DNA of 64,000 nucleotides from Opitutus terrae PB90-1 (GTDB lineage Bacteria; Verrucomicrobiota; Verrucomicrobiia; Opitutales; Opitutaceae). Position 1 is the stretch's first letter, and each line of letters begins with the position of its first letter. The notes under the pieces were generated by a model, which was given only the letters and a program-made list of their open reading frames with translations, was not told the DNA's origin and did not search any database. This document shows, piece after piece, positions 43,287-53,953 of this stretch. Location of the stretch: NCBI RefSeq assembly GCF_000019965.1, contig NC_010571.1:3977001-4041000 (forward strand), given 5' to 3'. The translations under genes and the position numbers were made by a program.

Positions 43287-44606
43287 ATGCCGACGTTCCG
43301 CTACTCCGCCATCAACGCCGCGACCGGGCGCGAGTGCGCCGGCCGCATCGACGGTCGTTCGGCGGAAGACGTTACGCGCACGCTCAAGTCGCGCGGTTTG
43401 GCGCCGACGTCGCTGACCTGCATCGAGGAACTCGTCGAAGCGGGAACGAGGTCGGTTCACGGGCGACGGCGGCCCGAGGGCAACGGCTCGGCGGGCATTC
43501 GGCGCGAGCCGGCGGCGGTCGTGGCGCCCCGTACGAAACGCTGGCGCGGCGTTGCTTTCGGTCGGCCGGTGAGCGCGCGAGCGCTGGCCTTGTTCACCCG
43601 GCAACTCGCCACGTTGGTGCGTGCGGGCATGCCGCTCGTGCGCGGCCTCGAGGTGTTGGCGCGACAGGAAAGCGGCCCGCGATTTCGCGAAATCGTGAAT
43701 GACCTCGCAGCGACCATTCGCGCGGGTGAGAGCCTGTCCGAAGCGCTGGCGCAACATCCACGCGTGTTCGATCGCCTGTACGTGAGCATGGCGCGGGCAG
43801 GCGAGGCGGGCGGGGTGCTCCATGTCGTGCTGGAACGTCTGGCGGCGTTCCTCGAGAAGTCGGCGCGACTGAAAGCCCGGATCGCGGCGGCGATGACCTA
43901 CCCGGTGATCGTGCTCGCGCTGGCGGGCGGAATTGTCGCGGCGCTCATGGTTTTCGTGGTGCCGCGCTTCGAGCAGATTTTCAGCGGGCTGCTGAAGGGG
44001 CAACCGCTGCCGACGCTGACGCGCCTGGTGCTCGGTGTGAGCGGAATTTTTCAACATCACGGCGGATGGTGCCTCGCCCTTGTTGCGATCGGTGTGATGG
44101 CGTTCGCGCTGGTGCGACGTACCGCACGCGGCCGCAGTGCGATCGACTGGGCAAAGTTGCATTGCCCGGTGGTCGGTCCGCTGTTGCTCAAGACCGCCAT
44201 CGCGCGTTTCAGCCGGACGCTCGGCACGCTGCTGGCGAGCGGTGTGCCGATTTTGCAGGCGCTGCTGATCACGCGCGACACGAGCGGCAATACGCAGGTG
44301 AGCGCGGCGATTGCGCTGGTGCACGAACGCGTCAAAGCCGGAGAGAATGTGGCCGGGCCGCTGGCCGCGAGCGGGGTGTTTCCGGCGATGGTCGTCGGAC
44401 TCGCCGAAGTGGGTGAGGAGACGGGCAAGCTGCCGGAGATGCTCGGGCGAATCGCTGACGCCTACGAAGAGGAGGTCGACAACGCCGTCGCGGGTCTCAC
44501 CGCGATGATTGAGCCGGTGCTGATTGTGGTGCTCGCGGTGCTGGTGGGCACGGTCGTGCTGGCGCTGTTCCTGCCGATCATCTCGGTGATCCAATATCTG
44601 CAGTGA
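43287..44606 (+). CDS. GspF/PilC-family inner-membrane platform protein
   Basis: 439 residues, close to the family norm. It starts MPTFRYSAINAATGRECAGRIDG, the standard PilC/GspF N-terminus. Two homologous T2SF halves follow: LFTRQLATLVRAGMPLVRGLEVLARQ (~98-123) and KTAIARFSRTLGTLLASGVPILQALLIT (~302-329). Membrane segments are at ~212-232 (VIVLALAGGIVAALMVFVVP), ~250-275 and ~405-430 (VVLAVLVGTVVLALFLP). It translates rotation or force from the ATPase to pilin assembly in the inner membrane. No pilin, prepilin peptidase, PilM-Q or secretin gene is present in the window. Confidence 0.94.
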   Translation: MPTFRYSAINAATGRECAGRIDGRSAEDVTRTLKSRGLAPTSLTCIEELVEAGTRSVHGRRRPEGNGSAGIRREPAAVVAPRTKRWRGVAFGRPVSARALALFTRQLATLVRAGMPLVRGLEVLARQESGPRFREIVNDLAATIRAGESLSEALAQHPRVFDRLYVSMARAGEAGGVLHVVLERLAAFLEKSARLKARIAAAMTYPVIVLALAGGIVAALMVFVVPRFEQIFSGLLKGQPLPTLTRLVLGVSGIFQHHGGWCLALVAIGVMAFALVRRTARGRSAIDWAKLHCPVVGPLLLKTAIARFSRTLGTLLASGVPILQALLITRDTSGNTQVSAAIALVHERVKAGENVAGPLAASGVFPAMVVGLAEVGEETGKLPEMLGRIADAYEEEVDNAVAGLTAMIEPVLIVVLAVLVGTVVLALFLPIISVIQYLQ

Positions 44607-44638
44607 CGCGCCCTTGAGGCGGAGCGCGACAATCGCCG

Positions 44639-45631
44639 TCAGCGCGGAATTTTCTTCGTCAGCAGCGGACCGTTGAGACCGGGCAGGCGCTCGGAAAATT
44701 CATCGGTTTCATTCGATTGTCGGAGCGCGCGCTGCACCATGCCCATCTTCGCGTCGAGGTTGTCGATCATCGACACGAACACCGCTTCCGGCGTGGCGGC
44801 GTAGACGGCCGCGCCCCATTCGGGTTCGCCTTGATGAGAGAGAATGATGTGCTCGAGCCGCTCCAGCAGGTCGGCCGGAAGTTTCGCCTTCATCGCCGCC
44901 TTGCGGGCGAGCTGGTAACCGAGCACCACGTGACCCTGGAGAATGCCGCGACGGCTCCGTTTCGTGGCGAGCGTGCCCTCGTATTCGATCGTCTTGCCGG
45001 TGTCGTGAAGCAGAATGCCCGCCATCGCGAGATCCGGATCCACCTCGGGATAGAGCGGCAGCAGAGCCCGGCAAGCGCGCGCCATGTGCGTCGTGTGCTC
45101 CAGCAAACCGTGCCGATAAGCGTGGTGCATTGACACCGCCGCGGGCGCCCAGCGAAAGGAGTCGCCGATTTCGTCAAACACGCCGCGCACGGTCGCGCGC
45201 AGTTCGGGTTGCGCGATACCGTCGATGAAGGCGCTAATCTCCGCCCACAAGCCCTCGGGATTTTCGGGCGCGACCTCGACGAGGCTGTCAAGCAAACCGG
45301 GCGCGCCGAGTTCCTCCTCGGACAGGACGGAGGCTCGCGCGAGCTTCGGCGACAGCCGTCCTTGGTAGAAATCGATTTTCCCCTCGACGCGAATCACGGC
45401 GCCTTCGCCGCCGCTTTTGAGCACTTCGAAGACCGGGCTGTCGCCAAAGACGGTGCACGAGCACGAGCCGGTGCGATCGCCGATCTCCACGCTGTAAAAG
45501 GTGTTTCCATTCGAAGCGGTCTTCGCCGCGAGCTTCTTGATGACGACCAGGCTCGAGAACGTGCGGCCGTTGTCCGAGGTGGTGAAGTGCTTGAGGTCGC
45601 GAATGCAGGAGAGGCAGAGGTCGTCGGACAT
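44639..45631 (-). CDS. YhaM-like 3'-5' exoribonuclease (OB fold plus HD domain)
   Basis: 330 residues from ATG 45631. An OB-fold region (~10-110) with FYSVEIGDRTGSCSCTVFGD and RVEGKIDFYQGRLS is followed by an HD domain (~160-310): SMHHAYRHGLLEHTTHMARAC, AGILLHDTGKTIEYEG and LEHIILSHQGEPEWGA, which supply His, HD and later metal ligands in the family order. The combination OB + HD is that of YhaM/CBF1-type 3'-5' exoribonucleases, which trim RNA and single-stranded DNA in the cytoplasm; activity here is inferred from architecture. The gene is divergent from the DUF2238 gene across 119 bp. Confidence 0.85.
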   Translation of the reverse strand: MSDDLCLSCIRDLKHFTTSDNGRTFSSLVVIKKLAAKTASNGNTFYSVEIGDRTGSCSCTVFGDSPVFEVLKSGGEGAVIRVEGKIDFYQGRLSPKLARASVLSEEELGAPGLLDSLVEVAPENPEGLWAEISAFIDGIAQPELRATVRGVFDEIGDSFRWAPAAVSMHHAYRHGLLEHTTHMARACRALLPLYPEVDPDLAMAGILLHDTGKTIEYEGTLATKRSRRGILQGHVVLGYQLARKAAMKAKLPADLLERLEHIILSHQGEPEWGAAVYAATPEAVFVSMIDNLDAKMGMVQRALRQSNETDEFSERLPGLNGPLLTKKIPR

Positions 45632-45750
45632 GGTGAATGAGATCGAGCCGACCTTGGGCCATGCCGGGCGAAGCGACAAGTTCGGGCTTTCGGGGTGCGG
45701 CGCGTTTCGTCGGCGTTGATTTCACGACCGAGCTCGGAGAGAACGAGCGC

Positions 45751-46383
45751 ATGGACCGCCGCCTCGTCTGGTTCGTCGCCCTCCTTGTGCCCGTGTTGGC
45801 ATGGTCGTGGATTCACCCGCACGACCGGTTCACGTGGTGGTTGGAGGTGCTGCCGGTGGTGATCGGCGTGCCGCTCGTCGTGGCGTTCCACCGGCGGTTT
45901 CCGCTCTCCACGCTGCTGCTCGTATTGATCTGGTGCCACTGCGTGATCCTGATCGTCGGCGGACACTACACGTATGCGCGGGTGCCGCTGGGCGACTGGG
46001 CGCGCGAGTGGTTCGGTTGGTCGCGCAACCACTACGACAAACTTGGGCATTTTGCCCAGGGGTTTGTGCCCGCGATCCTCGCGCGTGAACTGCTGGTCCG
46101 CACCTCGCCCTTGAAGGCCAGTCGCTGGCTCGGTTTCTTGGTCGTGTGCGTCTGCCTGGCCTTTTCGGCGTGCTATGAACTCATCGAGTGGTTGACGGCG
46201 ATCGCGAGCGGAGCTGCGGCGGAGGATTTTCTCGGAACTCAAGGTGATCCTTGGGATACGCAGACTGACATGGCCATGGCGCTCGTCGGTGCGGTGTGCG
46301 CGCTGGTCGCGCTCAGCCGCTGGCACGATCGCTCGATCGCACGTGTACTGGTGCGGGCGCGGAAAAACGAAACCGCACCGTAG
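45751..46383 (+). CDS. DUF2238 (YjdF-like) membrane protein
   Basis: 210 residues from ATG 45751, preceded by GGAGAG, one of the few ribosome-binding-like motifs in this window. About six membrane helices. Diagnostic motifs are HYDKLGHFAQGFVPAILARELL and CYELIEWLTAIASGAAAEDFLGTQGDPWDTQTDM, typical of DUF2238. Function of the family is unknown. The gene is convergent with the isochorismatase gene across a GC hairpin. Confidence 0.9.
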   Translation: MDRRLVWFVALLVPVLAWSWIHPHDRFTWWLEVLPVVIGVPLVVAFHRRFPLSTLLLVLIWCHCVILIVGGHYTYARVPLGDWAREWFGWSRNHYDKLGHFAQGFVPAILARELLVRTSPLKASRWLGFLVVCVCLAFSACYELIEWLTAIASGAAAEDFLGTQGDPWDTQTDMAMALVGAVCALVALSRWHDRSIARVLVRARKNETAP

Positions 46384-46395
46384 TGCCGCCACGAG

Positions 46396-46414
46396 ACGGC
46401 CGCGGAACGGCCGT
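46396..46414. terminator. GC hairpin between convergent genes
   Basis: ACGGCCG at 46396-46402 pairs with CGGCCGT at 46408-46414 around a 5-nt loop, between the DUF2238 stop and the isochorismatase stop. There is no T-tract, so intrinsic termination is doubtful; a boundary for Rho-dependent termination is possible. Confidence 0.4.
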
Positions 46415-46986
46415 CACGCGGCACTCGTCGCGGTCTTCACCAACTGTGTGTAGGCCTTGAAGAATGGGTGCGTCACGTCGCGAAGTAGCGAGTAGAACAC
46501 CGTCTCGCTCGGCAGGACGTGCGCGCCGGCGCGGGTCAGCGCATCGAGACAGACGCGGGCATCCTCAGGACGTCGCGCGCTGAGGCAGTCGCTCAGCAGC
46601 GTCACGGCGAAACCGGCAGCGAGTGCGTCGACGGCGGTCTGGTAAACGCAGACCGAAGTCTCGATGCCGCAGAGAAGCAGATGCTCCGGTTTCCGCGCCG
46701 CGATGTCCTGCCGAATGCCCTCGTCGCCCAGCGCGGAAAAGGCGTTCTTCCCCAGGACGGGAGCGCCCGGCGCGAGCGCGAGCAATTCCGGCGCGGTGCC
46801 GCCGAGCTTCTGCGGCACCTGCTCCGTGAACAACAGTGGCACGCCGAGACCGGCCGCCGCCTGAATCGCGAACGCGCAGCGGCGCTGCAGTGCTGCGGAA
46901 TCAGCGACGGCCTTTAGGAACACGGGCTGCAGGTCGACGCAGAGCAGAAGCAGATCGGCGACGGTGGCGGACGGAGTGGAAGACAT
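46414..46986 (-). CDS. isochorismatase-family cysteine hydrolase
   Basis: 190 residues from ATG 46986. The catalytic triad of the family is visible: Asp in LLLLCVDLQPVF, Lys in VLGKNAFSAL, and nucleophile Cys in LLCGIETSVCVYQTAVDAL, followed by ALAAGFAVTLLSDC. Members hydrolyse isochorismate, nicotinamide or other amides and ureas; the substrate cannot be read here. No signal peptide, so cytoplasmic. It lies 75 bp downstream of the metallophosphatase gene on the same strand, possibly co-transcribed. Confidence 0.92.
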   Translation of the reverse strand: MSSTPSATVADLLLLCVDLQPVFLKAVADSAALQRRCAFAIQAAAGLGVPLLFTEQVPQKLGGTAPELLALAPGAPVLGKNAFSALGDEGIRQDIAARKPEHLLLCGIETSVCVYQTAVDALAAGFAVTLLSDCLSARRPEDARVCLDALTRAGAHVLPSETVFYSLLRDVTHPFFKAYTQLVKTATSAA

Positions 46987-47060
46987 GCGCACCGAGGCTA
47001 GTCGGGTTTTCGCCGAAACCAAAAGCGCGGAATACGCTCCGACGTGCGCGAAGCCGGCGG

Positions 47061-47723
47061 CTACGGCTGGTAGTAGACTTCGTGCGCCTTGACCTGCACG
47101 AGCTTCTGCTCCGGCAGGATGCATGCCGTCAGTCGGCCGCCCATCGCACAGGCGGTGTCGATGCCGAGCGACCACTTCAGTCGCGCGACCTGCGGTCGGG
47201 ACGTGTGTCCGTAAACCACGAACGGCGGCCCCTGCCAGAGCGTCGACCAATGCGGGCAGTTCGGCGCTTCGGAGCGTTTTCTTGGATTGCCGTCCCGGTC
47301 GATGTTCTGGACGCGCGTGACGATCCGCGCCGGCTGCTGCCGCCACGGCAGATCCGGCAAAAATCCACCGTGCACCAGCACGACGCCATCGCGCCGGTCA
47401 AAATAGGTCAGCGGCATCGCCGCCATGTAGGCCCAGTCGCGCCGGCCGAGTTGCTTGAGCGTGTCGTAGTCGCTCTTCTTCAGGTGCGTGGGGTCGCTGG
47501 TCTTGCGGTAGTTCAGCAACCGCAGTTCGTGATTCCCCAACAGCGAAAGATGCGCCTGCTCGCGCGCGAGGGCCAGGACACGTGCGCTCTCCGGTCCGCG
47601 ATTGATCAGATCGCCGAGGAGCACGACACGATCGCCGCGCTGGAGCTCGAGCTTGTTGAGGAGTTCCTCGAACTCGCGCGCGCACCCGTGGATGTCACCG
47701 ATCGCAATGAGCCGGCCGTTCAT
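47061..47723 (-). CDS. calcineurin-like metallophosphoesterase, serine/threonine-phosphatase type
   Basis: 220 residues from ATG 47723 (MNGRLIAIGDIHGCAREFEELL); upstream in-frame sequence lacks family character. The five metal-binding blocks are present in order: GDIHG, GDLINRGPES, GNHELRLL, VHGGFLPD and YGHTSRPQ. This is the bacterial PrpA/ApaH-like phosphatase group, which may act on Ser/Thr phosphoproteins or on diadenosine tetraphosphate; the short length favours the protein-phosphatase-like type. It is divergent from the gene at 47827. Confidence 0.92.
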   Translation of the reverse strand: MNGRLIAIGDIHGCAREFEELLNKLELQRGDRVVLLGDLINRGPESARVLALAREQAHLSLLGNHELRLLNYRKTSDPTHLKKSDYDTLKQLGRRDWAYMAAMPLTYFDRRDGVVLVHGGFLPDLPWRQQPARIVTRVQNIDRDGNPRKRSEAPNCPHWSTLWQGPPFVVYGHTSRPQVARLKWSLGIDTACAMGGRLTACILPEQKLVQVKAHEVYYQP

Positions 47724-47826
47724 GAGCTTGGGTCTGCCGCTGATCTGGCGGACAGCGGCCACGGACCGCAAGATTTCGGTGCATTTTCTTTGAGTTCGCT
47801 TTTCGGGCCGGTAAACACGAGCCGCA

Positions 47827-48474
47827 ATGGAACTGACTCTCCATCCGCTCGCCAAAACCTGTCGCGTGTCCGGCCGCGCTTTCGCCGAGGGCGATCGCGT
47901 GATCTCGCGGCTCGTGCGGGAGGCCAGCGGCGAGATCGCGCGGCACGACGTGCTCGCGAGCGAGGATGCGGGTTACGCTCCGCCGGCGTTCATTTTCTGC
48001 ACGTGGGCGGTGCCGTTCAAAGCCCGCCGCGCGGAAGAGAATCCGGACCGGGCGATGAAGCTCACGGCGGAGAACCTGTTCGTCACGCTGGCCGATCCGC
48101 TGGCGGAACCCGATGAGGCGAACACACCGTTGCTGCAATTTTTGGCGCTGATGCTGGAGCGGAAGAAAATCCTCCGGCCGCGTGGTTTGACCACGGACCG
48201 CATGCGGCAGGTCTATGAGCACGCGAAAACCCACCAGCGCTACGAAATCCCGGCCGGCACGCTGGACGTGGCCTTCTTCGTAAAAATCCAGGGCCAGCTC
48301 GATCTGCTTGTCGGCGGGCCGAAGCGAGCACAGGAGCCGCAGCCGCCTGCGGCGCCCGCGAACGAAAGTGGCGCGAACGTCTCGACAGGGAGGAACGAAA
48401 CCGCGACGAGCGCCGGCGCGGAAACCTCGACGACCGCGGGCGTGCCCGTGCCGCCAGCGGAGCGATCCGAGTAG
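47827..48474 (+). CDS. hypothetical protein, unrecognised
   Basis: 215 residues. A compact N-terminal region (~1-150) begins MELTLHPLAKTCRVSGRAFAEGD and includes FIFCTWAVPFKAR and FLALMLERKKILRPRGL; the end is low-complexity Pro/Ala/Thr. There is a single CRVSGRAF segment but no paired Cys for zinc binding, no signal peptide and no membrane helix. I do not recognise the family. It converges on ppk. Confidence 0.8.
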   Translation: MELTLHPLAKTCRVSGRAFAEGDRVISRLVREASGEIARHDVLASEDAGYAPPAFIFCTWAVPFKARRAEENPDRAMKLTAENLFVTLADPLAEPDEANTPLLQFLALMLERKKILRPRGLTTDRMRQVYEHAKTHQRYEIPAGTLDVAFFVKIQGQLDLLVGGPKRAQEPQPPAAPANESGANVSTGRNETATSAGAETSTTAGVPVPPAERSE

Positions 48475-48527
48475 CGGCGGGGCGGATTCCACCGGCCCCG
48501 GCAGATGCTGGACGCGCTCGCGCCGCT

Positions 48528-50711
<2,184 letters not shown>

Positions 50712-50870
50712 TTCGTGTGCGGAAGATGCAACGTAAGGCGACCAGCGGCTGAGACCAGCCGATAGGAGGTCGTCACCAGAATGTCACACAACCCCGCCGG
50801 CGCAACGTCCGCGAACGATGCCGGCCGCCGGGCGATTTGAATTGTTGGCCATGGGTGTCTACGCTGCTGC

Positions 50871-52004
50871 ATGAAAGCGTGGATTTTCGGGATGTGTGTG
50901 CTTGGCGGGCTGCTGCCGGCGTGGCTGCGTGCAGCGGAGGAAAAGATTTCACCGACGGCGCAGGAATTGATGGAGGAAGGAGAGGAGCGGCGGGAATACA
51001 CCTTCAAGCGCGGGGTGAACATTTCGCACTGGCTCTCACAAAACTCGCCGGCGCGGCCCTTCGCCGCGCCGTGGTTCGACGAGGAGGACGTGAGCTGGAT
51101 TGCGCGGCAGGGCTTTGATCACATCCGACTGCCGGTGGACCTTCGCCAGTGCCTCAGGGCCGACGGCACGCTGGATCCGGAGAAGCTGAAGCCGATCGAG
51201 GAAGCGATCTTCTGGACGGGCAGTCGGGGACTCGGGCTCGTGCTGGATGCGCATTTTCTGCCGGGTGCGGACTTCAATGCGGTGGACGGCGACAAGCGCG
51301 TGTTCACCGATGAAAAGTTGCAGGAGCAGGCGGCGGAGATCTGGCGCGAACTCAGCCGGCATTTCCTCGATGAAGGTCCGTGGCTGCGGTTTGAGATTCT
51401 GAACGAGCCGGTGGCGGCGGAGAACGAGCAGGTCAACGCGTTCATGCGGCGCATGCTCACGGCGATCCGCGAAGGCAATCACCAGCGCGTGGCTTATGTG
51501 ACGTCGAACCGCTGGAGCAGCTTCGAAACGGTGCGCGACGTGGTTCTGCCGGAGGATCCACACGTGGCGCTGACCCTGCACTTTTATGAGCCGATGGTGT
51601 TCACCCATCAGCGTGCCCCGTGGGCTGGCTTCAAGGGGACGCTGCCGCCGGTGAATTTTCCCGGCAAGGCTCCGGCCGTGGACGGCCACACGCTGCCGCA
51701 CTACAACCTTGGCGTCGTGGCGGGCACGGAGCTGACGGTCGAACAAATCGCCGCGGCGTTCGCGCGAGTGGAGGCGTGGGCGCGCGAGCACGCGCCGAAG
51801 ACCGAGATCTATTTGGGCGAGTTCGGCGTCTATCGCGCGGCCGATCCTGCGTCGCAGCGGCGTTGGATCCGTGCGGTGGTCGAGCAATGCGAAAAGCGCG
51901 GCTGGGGCTGGGCGGTGTGGGACTACCAAGGCGGCTTTGCAGTGCGCGATGCCGACGGCCGGCCGACGCCGGTACTGGAGGGACTTTTCCCGGAGCAAAA
52001 ATAA
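50871..52004 (+). CDS. glycoside hydrolase family 5 enzyme, exported
   Basis: 377 residues. Signal peptide MKAWIFGMCVLGGLLPAWLRAA. The (beta/alpha)8 barrel motifs are RGVNISHWLS, FDHIRLPVDLR, LVLDAHFLPGADF, ILNEPVAAENE with acid/base Glu179, HFYEPMVFTHQRAPW and IYLGEFGVYRAADP with nucleophile Glu317. Both catalytic glutamates are present. Substrate class (endo-glucanase, mannanase or similar) cannot be fixed by eye. It fits a polysaccharide-degrading lifestyle and stands alone in this window. Confidence 0.92.
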   Translation: MKAWIFGMCVLGGLLPAWLRAAEEKISPTAQELMEEGEERREYTFKRGVNISHWLSQNSPARPFAAPWFDEEDVSWIARQGFDHIRLPVDLRQCLRADGTLDPEKLKPIEEAIFWTGSRGLGLVLDAHFLPGADFNAVDGDKRVFTDEKLQEQAAEIWRELSRHFLDEGPWLRFEILNEPVAAENEQVNAFMRRMLTAIREGNHQRVAYVTSNRWSSFETVRDVVLPEDPHVALTLHFYEPMVFTHQRAPWAGFKGTLPPVNFPGKAPAVDGHTLPHYNLGVVAGTELTVEQIAAAFARVEAWAREHAPKTEIYLGEFGVYRAADPASQRRWIRAVVEQCEKRGWGWAVWDYQGGFAVRDADGRPTPVLEGLFPEQK

Positions 52005-52133
52005 TGGAAGTGATGAGGGCGGCGAAAACGGGTCCAGACTGACTGTAGCCGAGGTCGCTGACCGCGGCGGGATCTTCCGTCGCGACATGAACGACCGGGC
52101 TCGACGAGCCCGGCTACATCCTTCCGCGCCCTG

Positions 52134-53786
52134 CTAGATTTCGTACGACACCGTCTGCACGGGGCAAACGAGGCCCGTGCACTCCAGCGTCACGAGACAG
52201 ACGTCGTCCTCGAAGATCGAATGGCCCGAGAACGTCGCGAGGTCCCGCACCAATCGGGCGCAGACTTCCTCGCCACTCTGGCCGATGCTGTCCTGCAGGA
52301 ATCCGATCAGCCGGCTATCGCCGTAGATCTGGCCGGCGGCATCGGGCGCTTCGATGACGCCGTCGGTGTAGCCGAGGAAGAGATCGCCGGGTTCGATCGT
52401 GCACTCGCGGCGCGTGTAGCCGAAGTTGGCCACCAGTCCGGCCGCGGGCTCGGGGTCCTCCGACGACAGCCGCACGACCGTGCCGGTCGCGGCGCGGCGG
52501 ATCAGCGGCGAGGGGTGGCCGGCGTTGCCGTAGGAGAGGGTGTTCGTGGTCGTGTCGAACACGCCGAAAAAGGCCGTGGCGAACACCGGCTGCCCGGTGC
52601 GCTCGAGGATCGGCGCGAGACTGTGGTTGATCTCGGCGAGCACGTGCGCGGGATTTTCCGCGCGTTCGCCCAGTTCGCCGACGACGCCGCGAATCAGCGC
52701 TGTCAGCAGACCGGCACGCACGCCGTGGCCCATCACGTCGCACACCAGGACGCCGCATTTCGTGTCGGAGAGCTGCACGATGTCGAAGAAATCGCCGCCG
52801 AGCGTCGTCGCGGGAATGTAGCGGTGGGCGAAGCGCAGCGCGCTCGCCTCGGCCGGCACGCCGCGCGGAAAAACCGGATACGCGCGCGGGAGAAACGTTT
52901 CCTGTACCTGGCGCGCCATGCGCACGTCCGCCTCCATTTCGTTGGTGCGGCGTTGCAGCTCCTCTTCGGCCAGCTTGCGGCGCGTGATGTCGTGGCTGAT
53001 TCCGACCAGGCCGATGATGTGCTGCTCGAGATCGCGCAGCGGCACCTTGGTCGTGAGCGACCAGTGGAGCTGGCTGCCGGCGCCGAAGTCGGACTTTTCC
53101 TGGTTGAGGATCGGCGTGCCCGTCTCGAGCACCTGCCGGTCGTCACTGAACGCCTGCCGGCCGCGCTCGTTGCTGAAGAAGTCGAGAATGGTTCGTCCGG
53201 TGGCCTGTTCCTGGCCCTCGAGTCCGAGCATGGCGAGGTGTGCGACATTATTGAGCAGGTAGCGCGACGCGGTGTCCTTGACGTAGACGCGCGCCGGCAG
53301 GTGATCGATGATCGTGCGCAGCAGGTTCCGCTCTTCGACGAGCCGCTCCTCCGCCAGCTTGGCCGCGGTGGCGTCGCGCGTGACGCCGAAGGTGCCGATG
53401 ATCCGCCCGGATTCGTCGCGCCACGCCATCTTCGTGGCCGAGCCCCAGGCTACGCTGCCGTCCTTCATCGTGAGCTTCTCGACCTTGGCCACCATGGGCA
53501 CGCCCGTGCGAATGATTGCTTCCTCTTCCGTGCGCGCCACGTCGGCGTGCACCGCCGCGAACAAATCGTGGTCGGTCTTGCCGATGATCGATGCCGGCGA
53601 ATCGAAGCCGTGCCACCGCGCGTAGGCCTCGTTCACGCGCACGAATCGGCTCTCCAGGTCTTTGAAGTAGATCCGGTCCGGCAGCGTGTCCATGAGGACG
53701 CGCAGGATCGACGAATCCAGCGCCGCACCGGTCGGCAAAGGGTGGGCGGGGGAGCGGGGCGTGTTTTTGGAGGGAAGGTCGGACAC
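52134..53786 (-). CDS. PAS-PAS-PP2C (SpoIIE/RsbU-like) serine phosphatase
   Basis: 550 residues, GTG start. PAS modules are at ~20-150 (SSILRVLMDTLPDRIYFKDLESRF) and ~155-280 (LRTIIDHLPARVYVKDTASR). A coiled linker leads to a SpoIIE phosphatase domain (~310-550) with GGDFFDIVQ, VLVCDVMGHGVRAGLL, YGNAGHPSPLIRR and LFLGYTDGVIEAPD, giving the metal-binding Asp residues. RsbU-like phosphatases act on anti-sigma-factor antagonists in a partner-switching network; no anti-sigma or antagonist gene is adjacent. It contains no membrane helix. Confidence 0.92.
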   Translation of the reverse strand: MSDLPSKNTPRSPAHPLPTGAALDSSILRVLMDTLPDRIYFKDLESRFVRVNEAYARWHGFDSPASIIGKTDHDLFAAVHADVARTEEEAIIRTGVPMVAKVEKLTMKDGSVAWGSATKMAWRDESGRIIGTFGVTRDATAAKLAEERLVEERNLLRTIIDHLPARVYVKDTASRYLLNNVAHLAMLGLEGQEQATGRTILDFFSNERGRQAFSDDRQVLETGTPILNQEKSDFGAGSQLHWSLTTKVPLRDLEQHIIGLVGISHDITRRKLAEEELQRRTNEMEADVRMARQVQETFLPRAYPVFPRGVPAEASALRFAHRYIPATTLGGDFFDIVQLSDTKCGVLVCDVMGHGVRAGLLTALIRGVVGELGERAENPAHVLAEINHSLAPILERTGQPVFATAFFGVFDTTTNTLSYGNAGHPSPLIRRAATGTVVRLSSEDPEPAAGLVANFGYTRRECTIEPGDLFLGYTDGVIEAPDAAGQIYGDSRLIGFLQDSIGQSGEEVCARLVRDLATFSGHSIFEDDVCLVTLECTGLVCPVQTVSYEI

Positions 53787-53953
53787 GGGAAGAGAAACGC
53801 GCGGGCAGCCTGCCCGCCGCCGATCGCATCAACCACGCAAACGATGCCGCGCGACTTTGGCAACGCTGCGCTGGGTTGCATGCGCGGACCGGGCGATGCG
53901 TGGTCGTCCCGTCCACCGCGGCGGGGTCCGGAGACCCGCCCTACAGGTGCGAG

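Noticed and set aside
46396-46414. Strong claim of an intrinsic terminator between convergent genes
   Set aside because: The stem is GC-rich but lacks a T-tract, so it is listed only as a hairpin of low confidence.
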